Below, in pieces: positions 9,176 through 17,856 of a stretch of DNA of 64,000 nt. Both the position numbers and the translations under genes were made by a program. Each line of letters starts with the position of its first letter. Within the stretch, counting starts at the first letter, position 1. Source of the DNA: Bdellovibrio sp. CG22_combo_CG10-13_8_21_14_all_39_27 (GTDB lineage: Bacteria > Bdellovibrionota > Bacteriovoracia > Bacteriovoracales > Bacteriovoracaceae); NCBI GenBank assembly GCA_002786715.1, contig PCTW01000064.1, positions 58,047 to 122,046 on the forward strand, given 5' to 3'. Below the pieces are notes generated by a model that searched no databases, was not told the origin of the DNA, and saw nothing but the letters and a program-made list of their open reading frames with translations.

Positions 9176-10068
9176 TTTTCTCATTGCTAGTCTCAGCGGC
9201 TTTTGCTTGTGGTGTTCATGACCCAAGTGTATTGGGTGAACTTTATCCAGACAAACAGTTTCCCGATGATCATATTCAATATACTCCGAGCAATCCCCAC
9301 CATCGAGGTTGGCTTCAGTATTTAACGAAGTCTCTCTATGGCACTCGCACTTTGGCACTTACCTTTGACGATGGGCCACATCCAATAAACACATTGAAGC
9401 TGCTGGACATCCTTGACAAGTATCATGTGAAGGCAACTTTTTTCGAAGTTACCGAAATCTCTGAAAGATTTCCCCAAATCTCTGCAGAGGTGGTGAGGAG
9501 AGGACATGTTTTGGCCTCGCATGATTGGCGACACGACAATAGCAACTCTGAAACGGAATCAGAATTTGAACAAGGCTTAGAAAAAAGTTTATTAGTCATT
9601 CGTCATATTTATCAAAAACGTGAAGCTTATTATCGCTTTCCTTACGGAGCTTATGCTCGTGGCTCAGGTGGTTATCACCATTTCAATGTCATGAAAAAAG
9701 TTTCGCAAAAACTTTTTGGCGAAAATTGCATCAACTTCGCTTTTTGGGATATTGATACATCTGATTGGGTAGGGGATATGACCTCGGACAATATTGTCGA
9801 AACCTTGACGAGCAATCTCGAAGGTGGCCGCGCTTGGCAATTCAAAACGGTCACTCGTGGTGGTAGAACGACCTATGAAAAAGAACAGTACCAAATTGAT
9901 GATCCGAGCGACGGTGGTGTTGTGCTGATGCATGACATTCATTCAAGAACGATTGAAGCTGTTGAAAAATTTCTCGCAACTTCAATCGCAAGAGGTACTA
10001 AATTCGTGACTTTGCCCGAAATAGAAGAGTTTGCTTACAATGATCTCGTCTGTCAGCTTTTACCGTAA
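9166..10068 (+). CDS. Secreted polysaccharide deacetylase (NodB fold)
   Basis: A 300-residue carbohydrate esterase 4 enzyme expected to remove N-acetyl groups from chitin-like glycans or peptidoglycan. All NodB motifs are present: TFDDGPH (metal and base), the zinc histidines in ASHDWRH, YRFPYGAY, DTSDW, and the late LMHDIH. A short signal peptide (SVVFSLLVSAAFAC) precedes them. I chose the ATG at 9166 because AAAAAGGA is 9 bases upstream; the in-frame ATG at 9157 abuts that site. In Bdellovibrio, secreted CE4 enzymes deacetylate prey murein. It is convergent with mltA (9-base overlap). Confidence 0.92.
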   Translation: MSVVFSLLVSAAFACGVHDPSVLGELYPDKQFPDDHIQYTPSNPHHRGWLQYLTKSLYGTRTLALTFDDGPHPINTLKLLDILDKYHVKATFFEVTEISERFPQISAEVVRRGHVLASHDWRHDNSNSETESEFEQGLEKSLLVIRHIYQKREAYYRFPYGAYARGSGGYHHFNVMKKVSQKLFGENCINFAFWDIDTSDWVGDMTSDNIVETLTSNLEGGRAWQFKTVTRGGRTTYEKEQYQIDDPSDGGVVLMHDIHSRTIEAVEKFLATSIARGTKFVTLPEIEEFAYNDLVCQLLP

Positions 10069-11211
10069 AAGGAAGAAGAACAGATCGCCTTGCTCACTTA
10101 AATTTTCAGCTAAGAATTGAGCTTCAGGGCCATATCCAAAATAAAGATCGGCACGAGCTTCACCTCGAATGGCACCACCAGTATCTTGATCGATAAAGAA
10201 TCTCGTCAATGGAACTTTTGGCTTTTGATTTTTAGCCGTAGGCATAACTGGTTTTTGGGTCGCTACGAACCCCATAATTCCTTTGCGCCAAAAAATACTC
10301 TTGTCTTGTGCTTTTGATCTACCTGGAGTCAGGGGGATACTTTCCATTCCTAGGGGTTCTGATTTAGTAATTTGAAAGTAAATAAAGTTAGGGCATTGAG
10401 CATAAATCTCTGACCACTTGTGAGGATTCTTTTTCAAGAAAGCTCTCTGTGATTGAATTGAAAGATCTTTAATATAGCCTTGAGATTTCATATAAGGGCC
10501 GATGAATTTAAAAGATTGAGAATTGGTGCCATCATAAGAAATATAAGCTTGCTTCTTTACTCCTTGTTCTAGGTATTCAACTACTCCGCCACCTTCGATA
10601 TGGAGAAGATAGAGTTCAAACGGATCAGTGAGATAAAAGAGCTCAAGATTTTGTCCTTCTAAACGATCCTGAAAAAGAATTTGATTGCGAGTCGCCGTTC
10701 GCAATGTTTCATCTGTAGGTTTTTTATAGACACCATACATATGGGATTGAGTTCTCGCTTGAGTCGCGTCGAAAGTTGGTGAGTAATATCCTGTAAAATG
10801 GGCCTTTGATTGATGATCTATATCTGGTCGATACCAACGGAAATAAGTTTTCATATCATCTTCAAAGTTTTGCTGACAAATCTGATGACTTTGAGTTTGG
10901 CGACAATCCTCAAGTTTTACCACGAGTAATTTAAAAGCTTCGACAGTGCGCTTTAAAATAGACATCGAAAATCTTTGGCCACCTATGACTAAATCACCGG
11001 TTAAAGGCTTGCGCTTAAAGGCGCTTTCTTGGCGATTAATGGCCTTTAACAATAGTTGAATATCTCCATCATCATTTAATCTTGGAACTTCATCGGCGTG
11101 AATTTCTTTTGCAGGAACGAACATGTCTTTTATTTGAGGATCGCTCTGATCAACCTGAGCAAAAAGAGAAAATGAAGCGAGTAGCAAAGATCCGGATAGA
11201 ATCATCTTCAT
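10060..11211 (-). CDS. mltA: Membrane-bound lytic murein transglycosylase A
   Basis: A 383-residue MltA homologue. It cleaves the glycan strand of peptidoglycan, forming 1,6-anhydro-MurNAc ends. The family signatures are the FTGYYSP motif in the MltA domain and the C-terminal 3D domain with FIDQDTGGAIRGEARADLYF, including the conserved aspartates. The signal peptide is MKMILSGSLLLASFSLFAQ without a lipobox Cys, unlike the E. coli lipoprotein, so it may be free in the periplasm. The start is the ATG at 11211 with GGAGG 8 bases upstream. A TTG further upstream would place the Shine-Dalgarno sequence inside the gene. Confidence 0.93.
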   Translation of the reverse strand: MKMILSGSLLLASFSLFAQVDQSDPQIKDMFVPAKEIHADEVPRLNDDGDIQLLLKAINRQESAFKRKPLTGDLVIGGQRFSMSILKRTVEAFKLLVVKLEDCRQTQSHQICQQNFEDDMKTYFRWYRPDIDHQSKAHFTGYYSPTFDATQARTQSHMYGVYKKPTDETLRTATRNQILFQDRLEGQNLELFYLTDPFELYLLHIEGGGVVEYLEQGVKKQAYISYDGTNSQSFKFIGPYMKSQGYIKDLSIQSQRAFLKKNPHKWSEIYAQCPNFIYFQITKSEPLGMESIPLTPGRSKAQDKSIFWRKGIMGFVATQKPVMPTAKNQKPKVPLTRFFIDQDTGGAIRGEARADLYFGYGPEAQFLAENLSEQGDLFFFLLR

Positions 11212-11404
11212 GATGAATGCCTCCAACAAATATAATCTTAATCATAGAGTATCAGGATTTTGTGAGGACTCTTAACCCACAGGGCCAAAGCAAAATTTCT
11301 TCAGTCTTTTTTTACTGCAAGTTATTGAAAATGGGATTGCATTGACTGTTTTGCTCAAGAATTGTGTTTATTTGACCGAAAAGTGAAGAGCTAAGGAGGC
11401 ATCA

Positions 11405-13339
11405 TTGTCAGCGAAACCAGTTCCTAAAAAGGGCGCAACGGCGAATAAAACCGGCACAGCTAAGGTAATCAAGTCAGAGCCTGTAGAGCTCGATAGTGAA
11501 GGTTTATCTTCTGATGGGCTAAGTCTGGATACGCCAGGTTTCAATCCGATGTCACAAGTTTCAGCTTCTGAAAGATTATTCGTGCGCAAAGGTTCAAAGA
11601 TAGAAGAAGAAAAGTTAGCGGCTGAAGCTTTAAAAGCAGAAAGAACCGCAGCAGGTATTGATTCCACGGATGAATTTGAGATTATTCATGAAGAAGCTCG
11701 CGACCCCATTGTCGATGATCCTATCTTTACCAATAAAGGAAATAAGTATCCTCAAATTCACGGTAATTACTTTCTTCTCGACCACTTGGTTGATGGTGGT
11801 ATGGCAAAAATATGTCGTGCTCGCTATTTAGGTGAGGGTGATCAAGTTGATAAAATGGTTGTTATTAAAATGGATCAAGAGAAGTTCTCCAGTGATCCAG
11901 ATTTTACCGCCATGTTCATTGATGAGATTAAAGTTTCTTTTGGTCTTCAGCATCCGAATATTTCGACGACCTATGACTATGGTAAGATTGGTAAAAATCT
12001 CTTTGTTGCCATGGAATATATTCATGGAAAAGATTTAAACAAAATTATTCAAACATTCAAAAGTCAGAAAAAAGCGATGCCGATTCCAATGGCGATTTGG
12101 ATTGCTTCGAAAATGTGCGAAGGTCTTCACTATGCTCACAATTTCACCAATAAATTAACAGGCGAAAATTATAATATTGTTCATAGAGATATTTCTCCAC
12201 ACAACGTGATGATTAGTTATGAAGGATATATTAAGGTTATTGACTTTGGTATTGCAAAAGCTTCGACCAATCAGCAAGAGGAACAACAAGGGACAATAAA
12301 AGGGAAAATCAATTATTTCGCTCCTGAATATCTTGAAGGGAAGCCGATTAATCACACTTACGATCAATTTGCAGTTGGGCTTACTCTCTGGGAAATGTTG
12401 ACTGGAAAGAGAACCTTTAGTGGTGAGAATCAGATTAATACTTTAAAACTCATTCTGGCTTGCGTTCCCGAAAATGCTTCAAAATATAATAAAGCTGTTA
12501 AGAAAGAGCTCGACGTTATTGTTAACAAAGCTTTGTCTCGCGATCCTAAAGATCGCTATGAAAACCTCATGGCAATGAACAAGGATCTGCTTAAATTACT
12601 CTATTCTCAGTTCTCTGATTTTCATGAAACCGACATCGTAGAAATGATGAAAGAGATGTTTTCTGAAGATTTGCAAGAAGACGAGAACAAATTTAGGGAA
12701 TGGGGACAAATTTCGATTGGCGATATCGTTGAAAAAATTAAGAAGTTTAAAGAATTCTTAAGCCAAGTAAAAGAGAAGCGAAAAGATGAACCGCAACGAA
12801 AAGAAGAGCTCATTTTTGATTTCGATGATGAAAATCAAGTCTCTGTTTTGAGCAAAGGCGATGTTAGTGGCGAGTTAGGAGCAAGCACAGAAAGCACTGG
12901 CGTTCGTCGGGCAAAATCACAAGGTAATGATGCTTTTCAAAAACAATTGATGAGCCAATTAGCAATAGAGGCTCCCTCTGGCAAGAAAAGAGGAGCGACT
13001 CAAACACGAACCAACGTATCTTTAAAGAAAAAAGCGGCCAACGGAAAGAGAAGAGTTCCCCGCAAAAAGAAAAAGTCTTCAATCAAATCATGGCTTGTTT
13101 TTGCAGCAACCCTGGCAGCAGCTTACGTCTATCGTGGGCCATTAGCTGAAACAGCTAAGAGTATATTGCATGAACATCTACCAGTTGTAAAAAATTCAGT
13201 TCAAGAGATTGATCCAGAAGATAGGAAAGATATACCATCAAATGCTGAAACTAAGCATATCATGCGCAAAGCAGATGCCTTACTCGAGAAATTAAAGAAG
13301 CAGGAAGAAGAAAAGAAAAGAGCACCTTCTCAAGAATAA
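11405..13339 (+). CDS. Membrane-anchored Ser/Thr protein kinase
   Basis: A 644-residue Hanks-type kinase. The first 115 residues are polar and probably disordered. The kinase domain (about 120-390) shows a glycine loop, the ATP lysine K155, the catalytic loop HRDISPHN with D262, and DFGIAKA with D280. An FAPEYLEG APE motif follows. A basic linker leads to one membrane helix (about 561-580) and a short periplasmic tail with no PASTA or other sensor domain. The start is TTG at 11405, chosen because AAGGAGG lies 5 bases upstream. Substrates are unknown. The divergent neighbour is mltA. Confidence 0.92.
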   Translation: MSAKPVPKKGATANKTGTAKVIKSEPVELDSEGLSSDGLSLDTPGFNPMSQVSASERLFVRKGSKIEEEKLAAEALKAERTAAGIDSTDEFEIIHEEARDPIVDDPIFTNKGNKYPQIHGNYFLLDHLVDGGMAKICRARYLGEGDQVDKMVVIKMDQEKFSSDPDFTAMFIDEIKVSFGLQHPNISTTYDYGKIGKNLFVAMEYIHGKDLNKIIQTFKSQKKAMPIPMAIWIASKMCEGLHYAHNFTNKLTGENYNIVHRDISPHNVMISYEGYIKVIDFGIAKASTNQQEEQQGTIKGKINYFAPEYLEGKPINHTYDQFAVGLTLWEMLTGKRTFSGENQINTLKLILACVPENASKYNKAVKKELDVIVNKALSRDPKDRYENLMAMNKDLLKLLYSQFSDFHETDIVEMMKEMFSEDLQEDENKFREWGQISIGDIVEKIKKFKEFLSQVKEKRKDEPQRKEELIFDFDDENQVSVLSKGDVSGELGASTESTGVRRAKSQGNDAFQKQLMSQLAIEAPSGKKRGATQTRTNVSLKKKAANGKRRVPRKKKKSSIKSWLVFAATLAAAYVYRGPLAETAKSILHEHLPVVKNSVQEIDPEDRKDIPSNAETKHIMRKADALLEKLKKQEEEKKRAPSQE

Positions 13340-13342
13340 AAT

Positions 13343-14539
13343 CTAAGCTCTCACCATATCTGCGGCAAAGAGAATGTCACCTTCATCATCAAGTGGTGAC
13401 CAAAGATATTTTTTAACAAGGCTAAATTCCGGATGGCATTTTAAAAACTCTTCAATTTGAAGATCATTCTCTTCAGGTAAGAAGCTGCAGGTACTATAAA
13501 TAAGATGACCATCTTTTTTTACAGTGAAGGCGTAATCTTCGAGGAGCTTTTTTTGAGTGGCCAGAAGTTCAGTCATAGCAGGTGAGGGAAGCAGCCATTT
13601 GCGTTCGGGGTGTCTTCTGATGATTCCTACTCCAGAGCAAGGAACGTCTAATAAGACTTTTTCAAATTGCCCCGTCCATTGAGTCATGGTGCTCGCTTCT
13701 GGAGATACTTGAGTTCTAATAATGCTGTGACCAGCTTTGCGTGCGCGATCATTGCATTGTTGAAGTTTTTGTTGGTCAATGTCGAGAGCGAGGATTGATC
13801 CTTTTCCTCGTAAAATATCGGCCATAAGAAGAGATTTACCTCCCCTTCCTGCGCATGCATCCAAAATATTGTCACCTCGTTGCGGGTCTACAACTTTGGC
13901 AATTTTTTGAGAGTTGATGTCTTGAATTTCAAACAATCCATAATATTTCAGTGCAAATTCTTTAAGGCCACGTCTTTCATCTAATGCTAAAGAATCGGCG
14001 ACGACGCGACTGTTGATGCCTTCCTTTTCGAGCATTGCTTGGAGCCGTTCAAGATTAGTTCTCATTAAATTAGGGCGAATAAAAACGGGTGCTACTTTAT
14101 TTGCGACGACTAAGACTTTATCTGTTTGTTCGCCAAAAGACTTCAAGGCCCGTTCAAAGAGAAAGTCAGTCATAGAAGCTTTATCGGCCGCAGAACTTTC
14201 TCCTGCATTCGATTCTAAGGGGCCCCATGCTTCGATCAAGGCTGGTGGGAGTTCCCCCCAATCTTTTTTCAGTTGAAGAATGAGAGCTTTTTTGACCAGA
14301 GCGCTATCTAGTTTCTGCTCGTCTTTCCATTGGTGGCCAGCCTTTGATAGATGTAATCTAAGCCATCTGGTGGTTTCAAAGACTAATTCGGAAACGTTTC
14401 TACGATCTCGTCCACCCCATTTTTTATGGGCCTTTACAGACTCTTCTAGCGCCATATCTAAGGCAACGCCTTGGACGAAAATTTTTTCTAAGACGAGGAG
14501 TACTGCTTCAGTTAAGTGGTGGTGATATTTTTTGGCCAT
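13343..14539 (-). CDS. rsmB: RsmB-family 16S rRNA m5C methyltransferase
   Basis: A 398-residue SAM-dependent RNA cytosine-5 methylase. After a NusB-like helical N terminus come the SAM motif DACAGRGGKS, an acidic ALDIDQQK strand, motif IV VLLDVPCSGVG with the release Cys, and motif VI YSTCSFLPEEN with the nucleophile Cys. The arrangement fits RsmB (16S C967), although the NusB-like part is short and another NOP2/Sun target is possible. It converges with the kinase gene (3-base gap). Upstream lies a separate transcription unit ending in a terminator, so the gene probably has its own promoter between 14540 and 14582. Confidence 0.85.
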   Translation of the reverse strand: MAKKYHHHLTEAVLLVLEKIFVQGVALDMALEESVKAHKKWGGRDRRNVSELVFETTRWLRLHLSKAGHQWKDEQKLDSALVKKALILQLKKDWGELPPALIEAWGPLESNAGESSAADKASMTDFLFERALKSFGEQTDKVLVVANKVAPVFIRPNLMRTNLERLQAMLEKEGINSRVVADSLALDERRGLKEFALKYYGLFEIQDINSQKIAKVVDPQRGDNILDACAGRGGKSLLMADILRGKGSILALDIDQQKLQQCNDRARKAGHSIIRTQVSPEASTMTQWTGQFEKVLLDVPCSGVGIIRRHPERKWLLPSPAMTELLATQKKLLEDYAFTVKKDGHLIYSTCSFLPEENDLQIEEFLKCHPEFSLVKKYLWSPLDDEGDILFAADMVRA

Positions 14540-14582
14540 AATGGGCGCACTATAGAGGCTTTGACTGTATGTGTGAAGGAAT

Positions 14583-14606
14583 AAAAAAAGGGAACAAAAA
14601 GTTCCC
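14583..14606 (-). terminator. Rho-independent terminator of the small RNA
   Basis: Read on the minus strand, GGGAAC and GTTCCC form a 6-base stem around a TTTTT loop, followed directly by seven T. There is no protein gene upstream on this strand before 15714, so it ends the candidate small RNA rather than a coding transcript. Confidence 0.75.
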
Positions 14607-14690
14607 TCATTTTAAAAAAATTCATGAAAATCGACGCTTTCAAAGTCCCTTTATCAAACGCCGATTAAGTGCGATCAAAATATCCCTGCG
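14583..14690 (-). ncRNA. Candidate small RNA, about 108 nt
   Basis: In a 556-base gap without a credible gene, the minus strand carries a complete small transcription unit. A -35/-10 pair lies at 14725-14697. The transcript would start near 14690, form a long hairpin, and end at an intrinsic terminator. The main hairpin pairs AATCGGCGTTT (14666-14656) with AAGCGTCGATT (14639-14629), 11 pairs including two G-U, with an inner AAAG/CTTT stem closing a GGA loop. No reading frame with a ribosome site was seen. I do not recognise it as 6S, tmRNA or another known family. The call rests on sequence pattern only. Confidence 0.6.
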
Positions 14691-14696
14691 CTTTCT

Positions 14697-14725
14697 ATTG
14701 TAATGGGTCATTGGACTGAAATCAA
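14697..14725 (-). promoter_or_regulatory. Sigma-70 type promoter for the small RNA
   Basis: On the minus strand, TTGATT (14725-14720) and TACAAT (14702-14697) are separated by exactly 17 bases. Both hexamers are close to consensus (4/6 and 5/6). Confidence 0.6.
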
Positions 14726-14979
14726 ACAAGAGTTTTTCTTACAAATGAATTCTTTTAAAAAAATTGCCCAAGCAACAGAGCTAAACCATTAATATGACAT
14801 CATACAAAAAAAGATATTTATTTACCGACTAAACTGCTCTTCACTTTTTCAGAGAAGAATTTGCAAAATTTTCTGCTAAAAATTTCTTTTTTAAATCTAA
14901 TTTCTCAAATCGATGTGAAAAAAATATATAGACGCATAGCAGCTTCATGATCCAACTCAGACTTTATTTCATGATTTTG

Positions 14980-15027
14980 AGCGAAGACTCCGTCTAAGCG
15001 AATTGAGACTTGCCAAGCCTCTTCGCT
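14980..15027. other. Inverted repeat upstream of the fatty-acid hydroxylase gene
   Basis: AGCGAAGA (14980-14987) and TCTTCGCT (15020-15027) are perfect 8-base arms, with a smaller GTCT/AGAC stem inside. It lies 70-115 bases before the ATG at 15096, so it could be a leader RNA fold or an operator. No U-tract follows. The rest of 14726-15095 is A/T rich and I see no gene in it. Confidence 0.4.
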
Positions 15028-15095
15028 ATGATTTACAAGATTTTATAGAGTATATTGTGTCGAACCAAGCACACACGTTTTAAAGGTTTCATCTC

Positions 15096-15710
15096 ATGAA
15101 TGCAAAGCAATCAGTTCGCTTATTTGAAAATCCTCTTTTAGAGGCGTTGACTCATGTTCATCCCATTATACCTCTGGTTATGTGGGCACCTTTTGTTATC
15201 GCTGCTTATTACTATGCTATCGTCGTTCAAAATATTTCGGCGCTTGAGTTTTCTGGAGTCTTTCTATTTGCACTCTTGGTTTGGACATTTACTGAATACT
15301 TTATTCACCGATTCCTCTTTCATTTTGAAACAAAGAGCAAGATTGGCGATCGTTTGATTTATCTTTTTCATGGCATCCACCATGATGAACCTGATGATGC
15401 TACAAGATTAGTTATGCCACCAGTTCCGGCTGTCTTGATAATGGGATTGTTGTATGTGATTTTTAGTGCTCTTTTGCCTGAAAAATACCTTTGGGTTTTT
15501 ATGGGCTCATTTACATTTGGCTATCTTTGCTATGATTATATTCACTATGCTACCCATCACTTTCCAATGACTTCAAAAGTAGGTCGTTATTTGCGCAAGT
15601 ACCATCTTCAACATCATCACTCAAAAGAGCATTCGAAGTATGGGGTAAGTAATCCCCTTTGGGATTATGTATTCCACACAGTAACGGGACCTAAGAAAGA
15701 TTATAAATAG
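15096..15710 (+). CDS. Fatty acid hydroxylase / sterol desaturase family membrane enzyme
   Basis: A 204-residue di-iron membrane oxygenase. The histidine motifs are FTEYFIHRFLFHF, HGIHHDEP, YDYIHYATHH and LQHHHSKEH, interleaved with about four membrane helices, the layout of fatty-acid 2-hydroxylases (FA2H/Scs7 type without the cytochrome b5 domain). It would hydroxylate an acyl chain using oxygen. It sits tail-to-tail (3-base gap) with the ceramide synthesis genes, which suggests the amide-linked fatty acid of a sphingolipid as substrate (inference). Carotenoid or sterol hydroxylation is less likely because no such genes are nearby. Confidence 0.88.
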   Translation: MNAKQSVRLFENPLLEALTHVHPIIPLVMWAPFVIAAYYYAIVVQNISALEFSGVFLFALLVWTFTEYFIHRFLFHFETKSKIGDRLIYLFHGIHHDEPDDATRLVMPPVPAVLIMGLLYVIFSALLPEKYLWVFMGSFTFGYLCYDYIHYATHHFPMTSKVGRYLRKYHLQHHHSKEHSKYGVSNPLWDYVFHTVTGPKKDYK

Positions 15711-15713
15711 TTT

Positions 15714-16706
15714 CTAGATCCAGCCACGCTTAAGATAATCTTCAACTGTAATTTTGATCGTCCGATCGAGATCCCACTGATAGTTCATGGAAAGAAGTTT
15801 TGAACTCTTCTCACCATTACACATCCAAGAGCTTGGAGAAAGTTCTCTGATTTTGTCTGGTGTAAGGCGAGCATCGAGCCCAGTGAGTTTGTTCAATGCC
15901 GCTAGTATGTAGGCGGTAGACTTAATTAATGGCATTGGTAAGGCCAAAATGAGAGCTTTCTTTTTCATATGCTTCTCAATGGTGGTGACCAGTTCAAGCG
16001 CCTTGATGACTTGAGGATTGCTAATAAAAAAGATTTCTTTTTGCAGATTGGTGCTCTCGATTGCCTTAATCATAGAGTCGACTAAATCGTAAACGCAGAC
16101 AAAGCTGTACTCTTTTTGAGGTCCATTTTTTCCAGGGAGAACAACCACTCTGCTTTTAACCATTTTAAAGAAATCCAGCACGGCCGGATCTCGAGGACCG
16201 ATAATCATAGGTGGGCGAATGACAATTTTCTGCCAGTTCTCTGGAGCAAGATTGAACAAGTGCATCTCCGCTTCGAGTTTACTCAGACCATAATGGCTGG
16301 TTGGTTCGCTTTGAAACTCTTCTTGGCGTTGGATCCCATTGAGACTAGGGCCCGAAGCCGCAAGAGAAGACACCAACATAAACTTCATTCGAGGAAATTT
16401 ATCTTTTACGTAGTGAATAAACTTGGCCGTGGCCTTCGAATTGACATCAAAAAAATGCTCAGTCTGAAATGAATGAACAATACCAGCTGTGTGAATGATG
16501 GCATCAAGATCACTGGGGATTTCATCAATCCATTGCCAATCTTGTTCAAGGTTGAGATCACCTTTTATGACAATCCCTTGAAAATTAAAATCTTTAAGTT
16601 TTTTTGGGTTTCTTACCAATCCGTAAACTTGATGACCTTTTCGAGAAAGCTCTTCACATAGGTGTGAACCTACAAAACCAGTGGCACCAGTGACAAGAAT
16701 TTTCAT
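15714..16706 (-). CDS. NAD-dependent epimerase/reductase, CerR-like (ceramide reductase candidate)
   Basis: A 330-residue extended short-chain dehydrogenase. The Rossmann motif is TGATGFVGSH at the N terminus, then a DAIIHTAG strand, LVSSLAASGP, and the catalytic YGLSK (Tyr/Lys). Two weakly hydrophobic stretches near residues 245-270 could attach it to the membrane. It is the last gene of a minus-strand operon with the SPT and GNAT genes (2-base gap to the GNAT gene). In Caulobacter an epimerase-like reductase, CerR, reduces the 3-keto group after acylation, and the same trio of families occurs here. The assignment is by family and context. Confidence 0.82.
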   Translation of the reverse strand: MKILVTGATGFVGSHLCEELSRKGHQVYGLVRNPKKLKDFNFQGIVIKGDLNLEQDWQWIDEIPSDLDAIIHTAGIVHSFQTEHFFDVNSKATAKFIHYVKDKFPRMKFMLVSSLAASGPSLNGIQRQEEFQSEPTSHYGLSKLEAEMHLFNLAPENWQKIVIRPPMIIGPRDPAVLDFFKMVKSRVVVLPGKNGPQKEYSFVCVYDLVDSMIKAIESTNLQKEIFFISNPQVIKALELVTTIEKHMKKKALILALPMPLIKSTAYILAALNKLTGLDARLTPDKIRELSPSSWMCNGEKSSKLLSMNYQWDLDRTIKITVEDYLKRGWI

Positions 16707-16708
16707 TT

Positions 16709-17827
16709 TTATATGGCCTTAGAATAAATTCGGTATGTTTTGTAGAGCTTAGAACCCATGCGCTCAATGGGCTTATTCATCGGAAGATTATCTTCCAGAA
16801 TCCAGCTCATCTCAACTTCTTTATATCCATTCTTTATTCCAGCTTCAAAAGACTTAACATAGAGAATGGTTTCAAATCCTGACTTTCGAAATTTTTCTTT
16901 CATTCCGAGAGTGATCGTTCTCATGCGATTAACATGTTTCTTGCGGTTAAGAATTTTTAAAATGGCAGGGAGTAATTTTCCCGTAGGATTTTTATGGAGG
17001 ATTTGATTGAGGTCCGGGAGAGTCACGATAAAACCGGCTGTCTCACCATCAACTTCAATAAATTGAACGAGATCCTGATCAACGACACCCTTTAAATCTT
17101 TGGCGGTATGAAAGAATTCATCTTTGCTCATCGGGACGAAGCCCCAATTCTTTTCCCAGGCACTATTGTAAACGTCATGCATGCGTTGAACTTCGTTCGT
17201 CCAATCCTTCTTATTCACATGGCGGAAGGTTATTTTATTTCGGGCCATCGCTCTTTCCGCAATTTTCGTCATGATCTCTGGCAAACCTTTGACCTTATCC
17301 AATTGCAAAAGCCAAGCATACAGATCTTTCGTTTTTCTAAGACCACTCTTTTGCAAAAGTTGGTCATGGTAAGGAGGATTATAAGTCATCATGATTTGGG
17401 GAGGATCATCAAAGCCATCCACAAGCGTTCCGCACTCATAATTAGTAGAAGGATTCACAGGACCTTCCATTTCATTGAGTCCATGTTGCTTTAACCAATT
17501 CTGAGCTGTCTCAAGCAACTTATTTGAAACCTCCATATCATTCACAGATTCATAGAATCCAAAGAAGCCTTTTTTGTCGTCGTGAAATTCGTTCCAAGCG
17601 CGATTATGGATGGCCATGATTCGACCAGCAGGTACGCCATTTTTATAGGCTACCCATAATTCTGTTTCAGAGGTTTGATAGAAAGGATGTTTTTTCTTAT
17701 TGAGAAGATCATTCACTGCCATTTTTAGAGGTGGCACCCACATCGGATCGCCTTCATAGAGGAGCCATGGCAGGTCTACGAATACTTTCTGATCCTTCTT
17801 AGAAGATACGACTTTGATTTCTAACAT
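16709..17827 (-). CDS. GNAT-family acyltransferase, bacterial ceramide synthase-like (bCerS)
   Basis: A 372-residue GNAT-fold protein of the long family with DPMWVPPL near the N terminus, GRIMAIHNR, KGFFGFYE, the MEGPVNPSTNYECG motif and MMTYNPPYH. In Caulobacter a GNAT-type bacterial ceramide synthase acylates the amine of 3-ketosphinganine. Its position between spt and a CerR-like reductase makes this the best reading. It lacks membrane helices, unlike eukaryotic ceramide synthases. It starts 29 bases after the spt stop. The alternative is another N-acyltransferase acting on an unknown amine. Confidence 0.78.
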   Translation of the reverse strand: MLEIKVVSSKKDQKVFVDLPWLLYEGDPMWVPPLKMAVNDLLNKKKHPFYQTSETELWVAYKNGVPAGRIMAIHNRAWNEFHDDKKGFFGFYESVNDMEVSNKLLETAQNWLKQHGLNEMEGPVNPSTNYECGTLVDGFDDPPQIMMTYNPPYHDQLLQKSGLRKTKDLYAWLLQLDKVKGLPEIMTKIAERAMARNKITFRHVNKKDWTNEVQRMHDVYNSAWEKNWGFVPMSKDEFFHTAKDLKGVVDQDLVQFIEVDGETAGFIVTLPDLNQILHKNPTGKLLPAILKILNRKKHVNRMRTITLGMKEKFRKSGFETILYVKSFEAGIKNGYKEVEMSWILEDNLPMNKPIERMGSKLYKTYRIYSKAI

Positions 17828-17856
17828 GATTCACCTCAACAAAATGTGAGTGAATA

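Noticed and set aside
14703-14792. 29-residue reading frame starting with ATG at 14703 on the plus strand
   Set aside because: No ribosome site, unremarkable composition, and it lies across the promoter of the candidate small RNA on the other strand.
15032-15066. tRNA-like GGTTCGA stretch on the minus strand before the fatty-acid hydroxylase gene
   Set aside because: No acceptor or anticodon stems can be formed around it.
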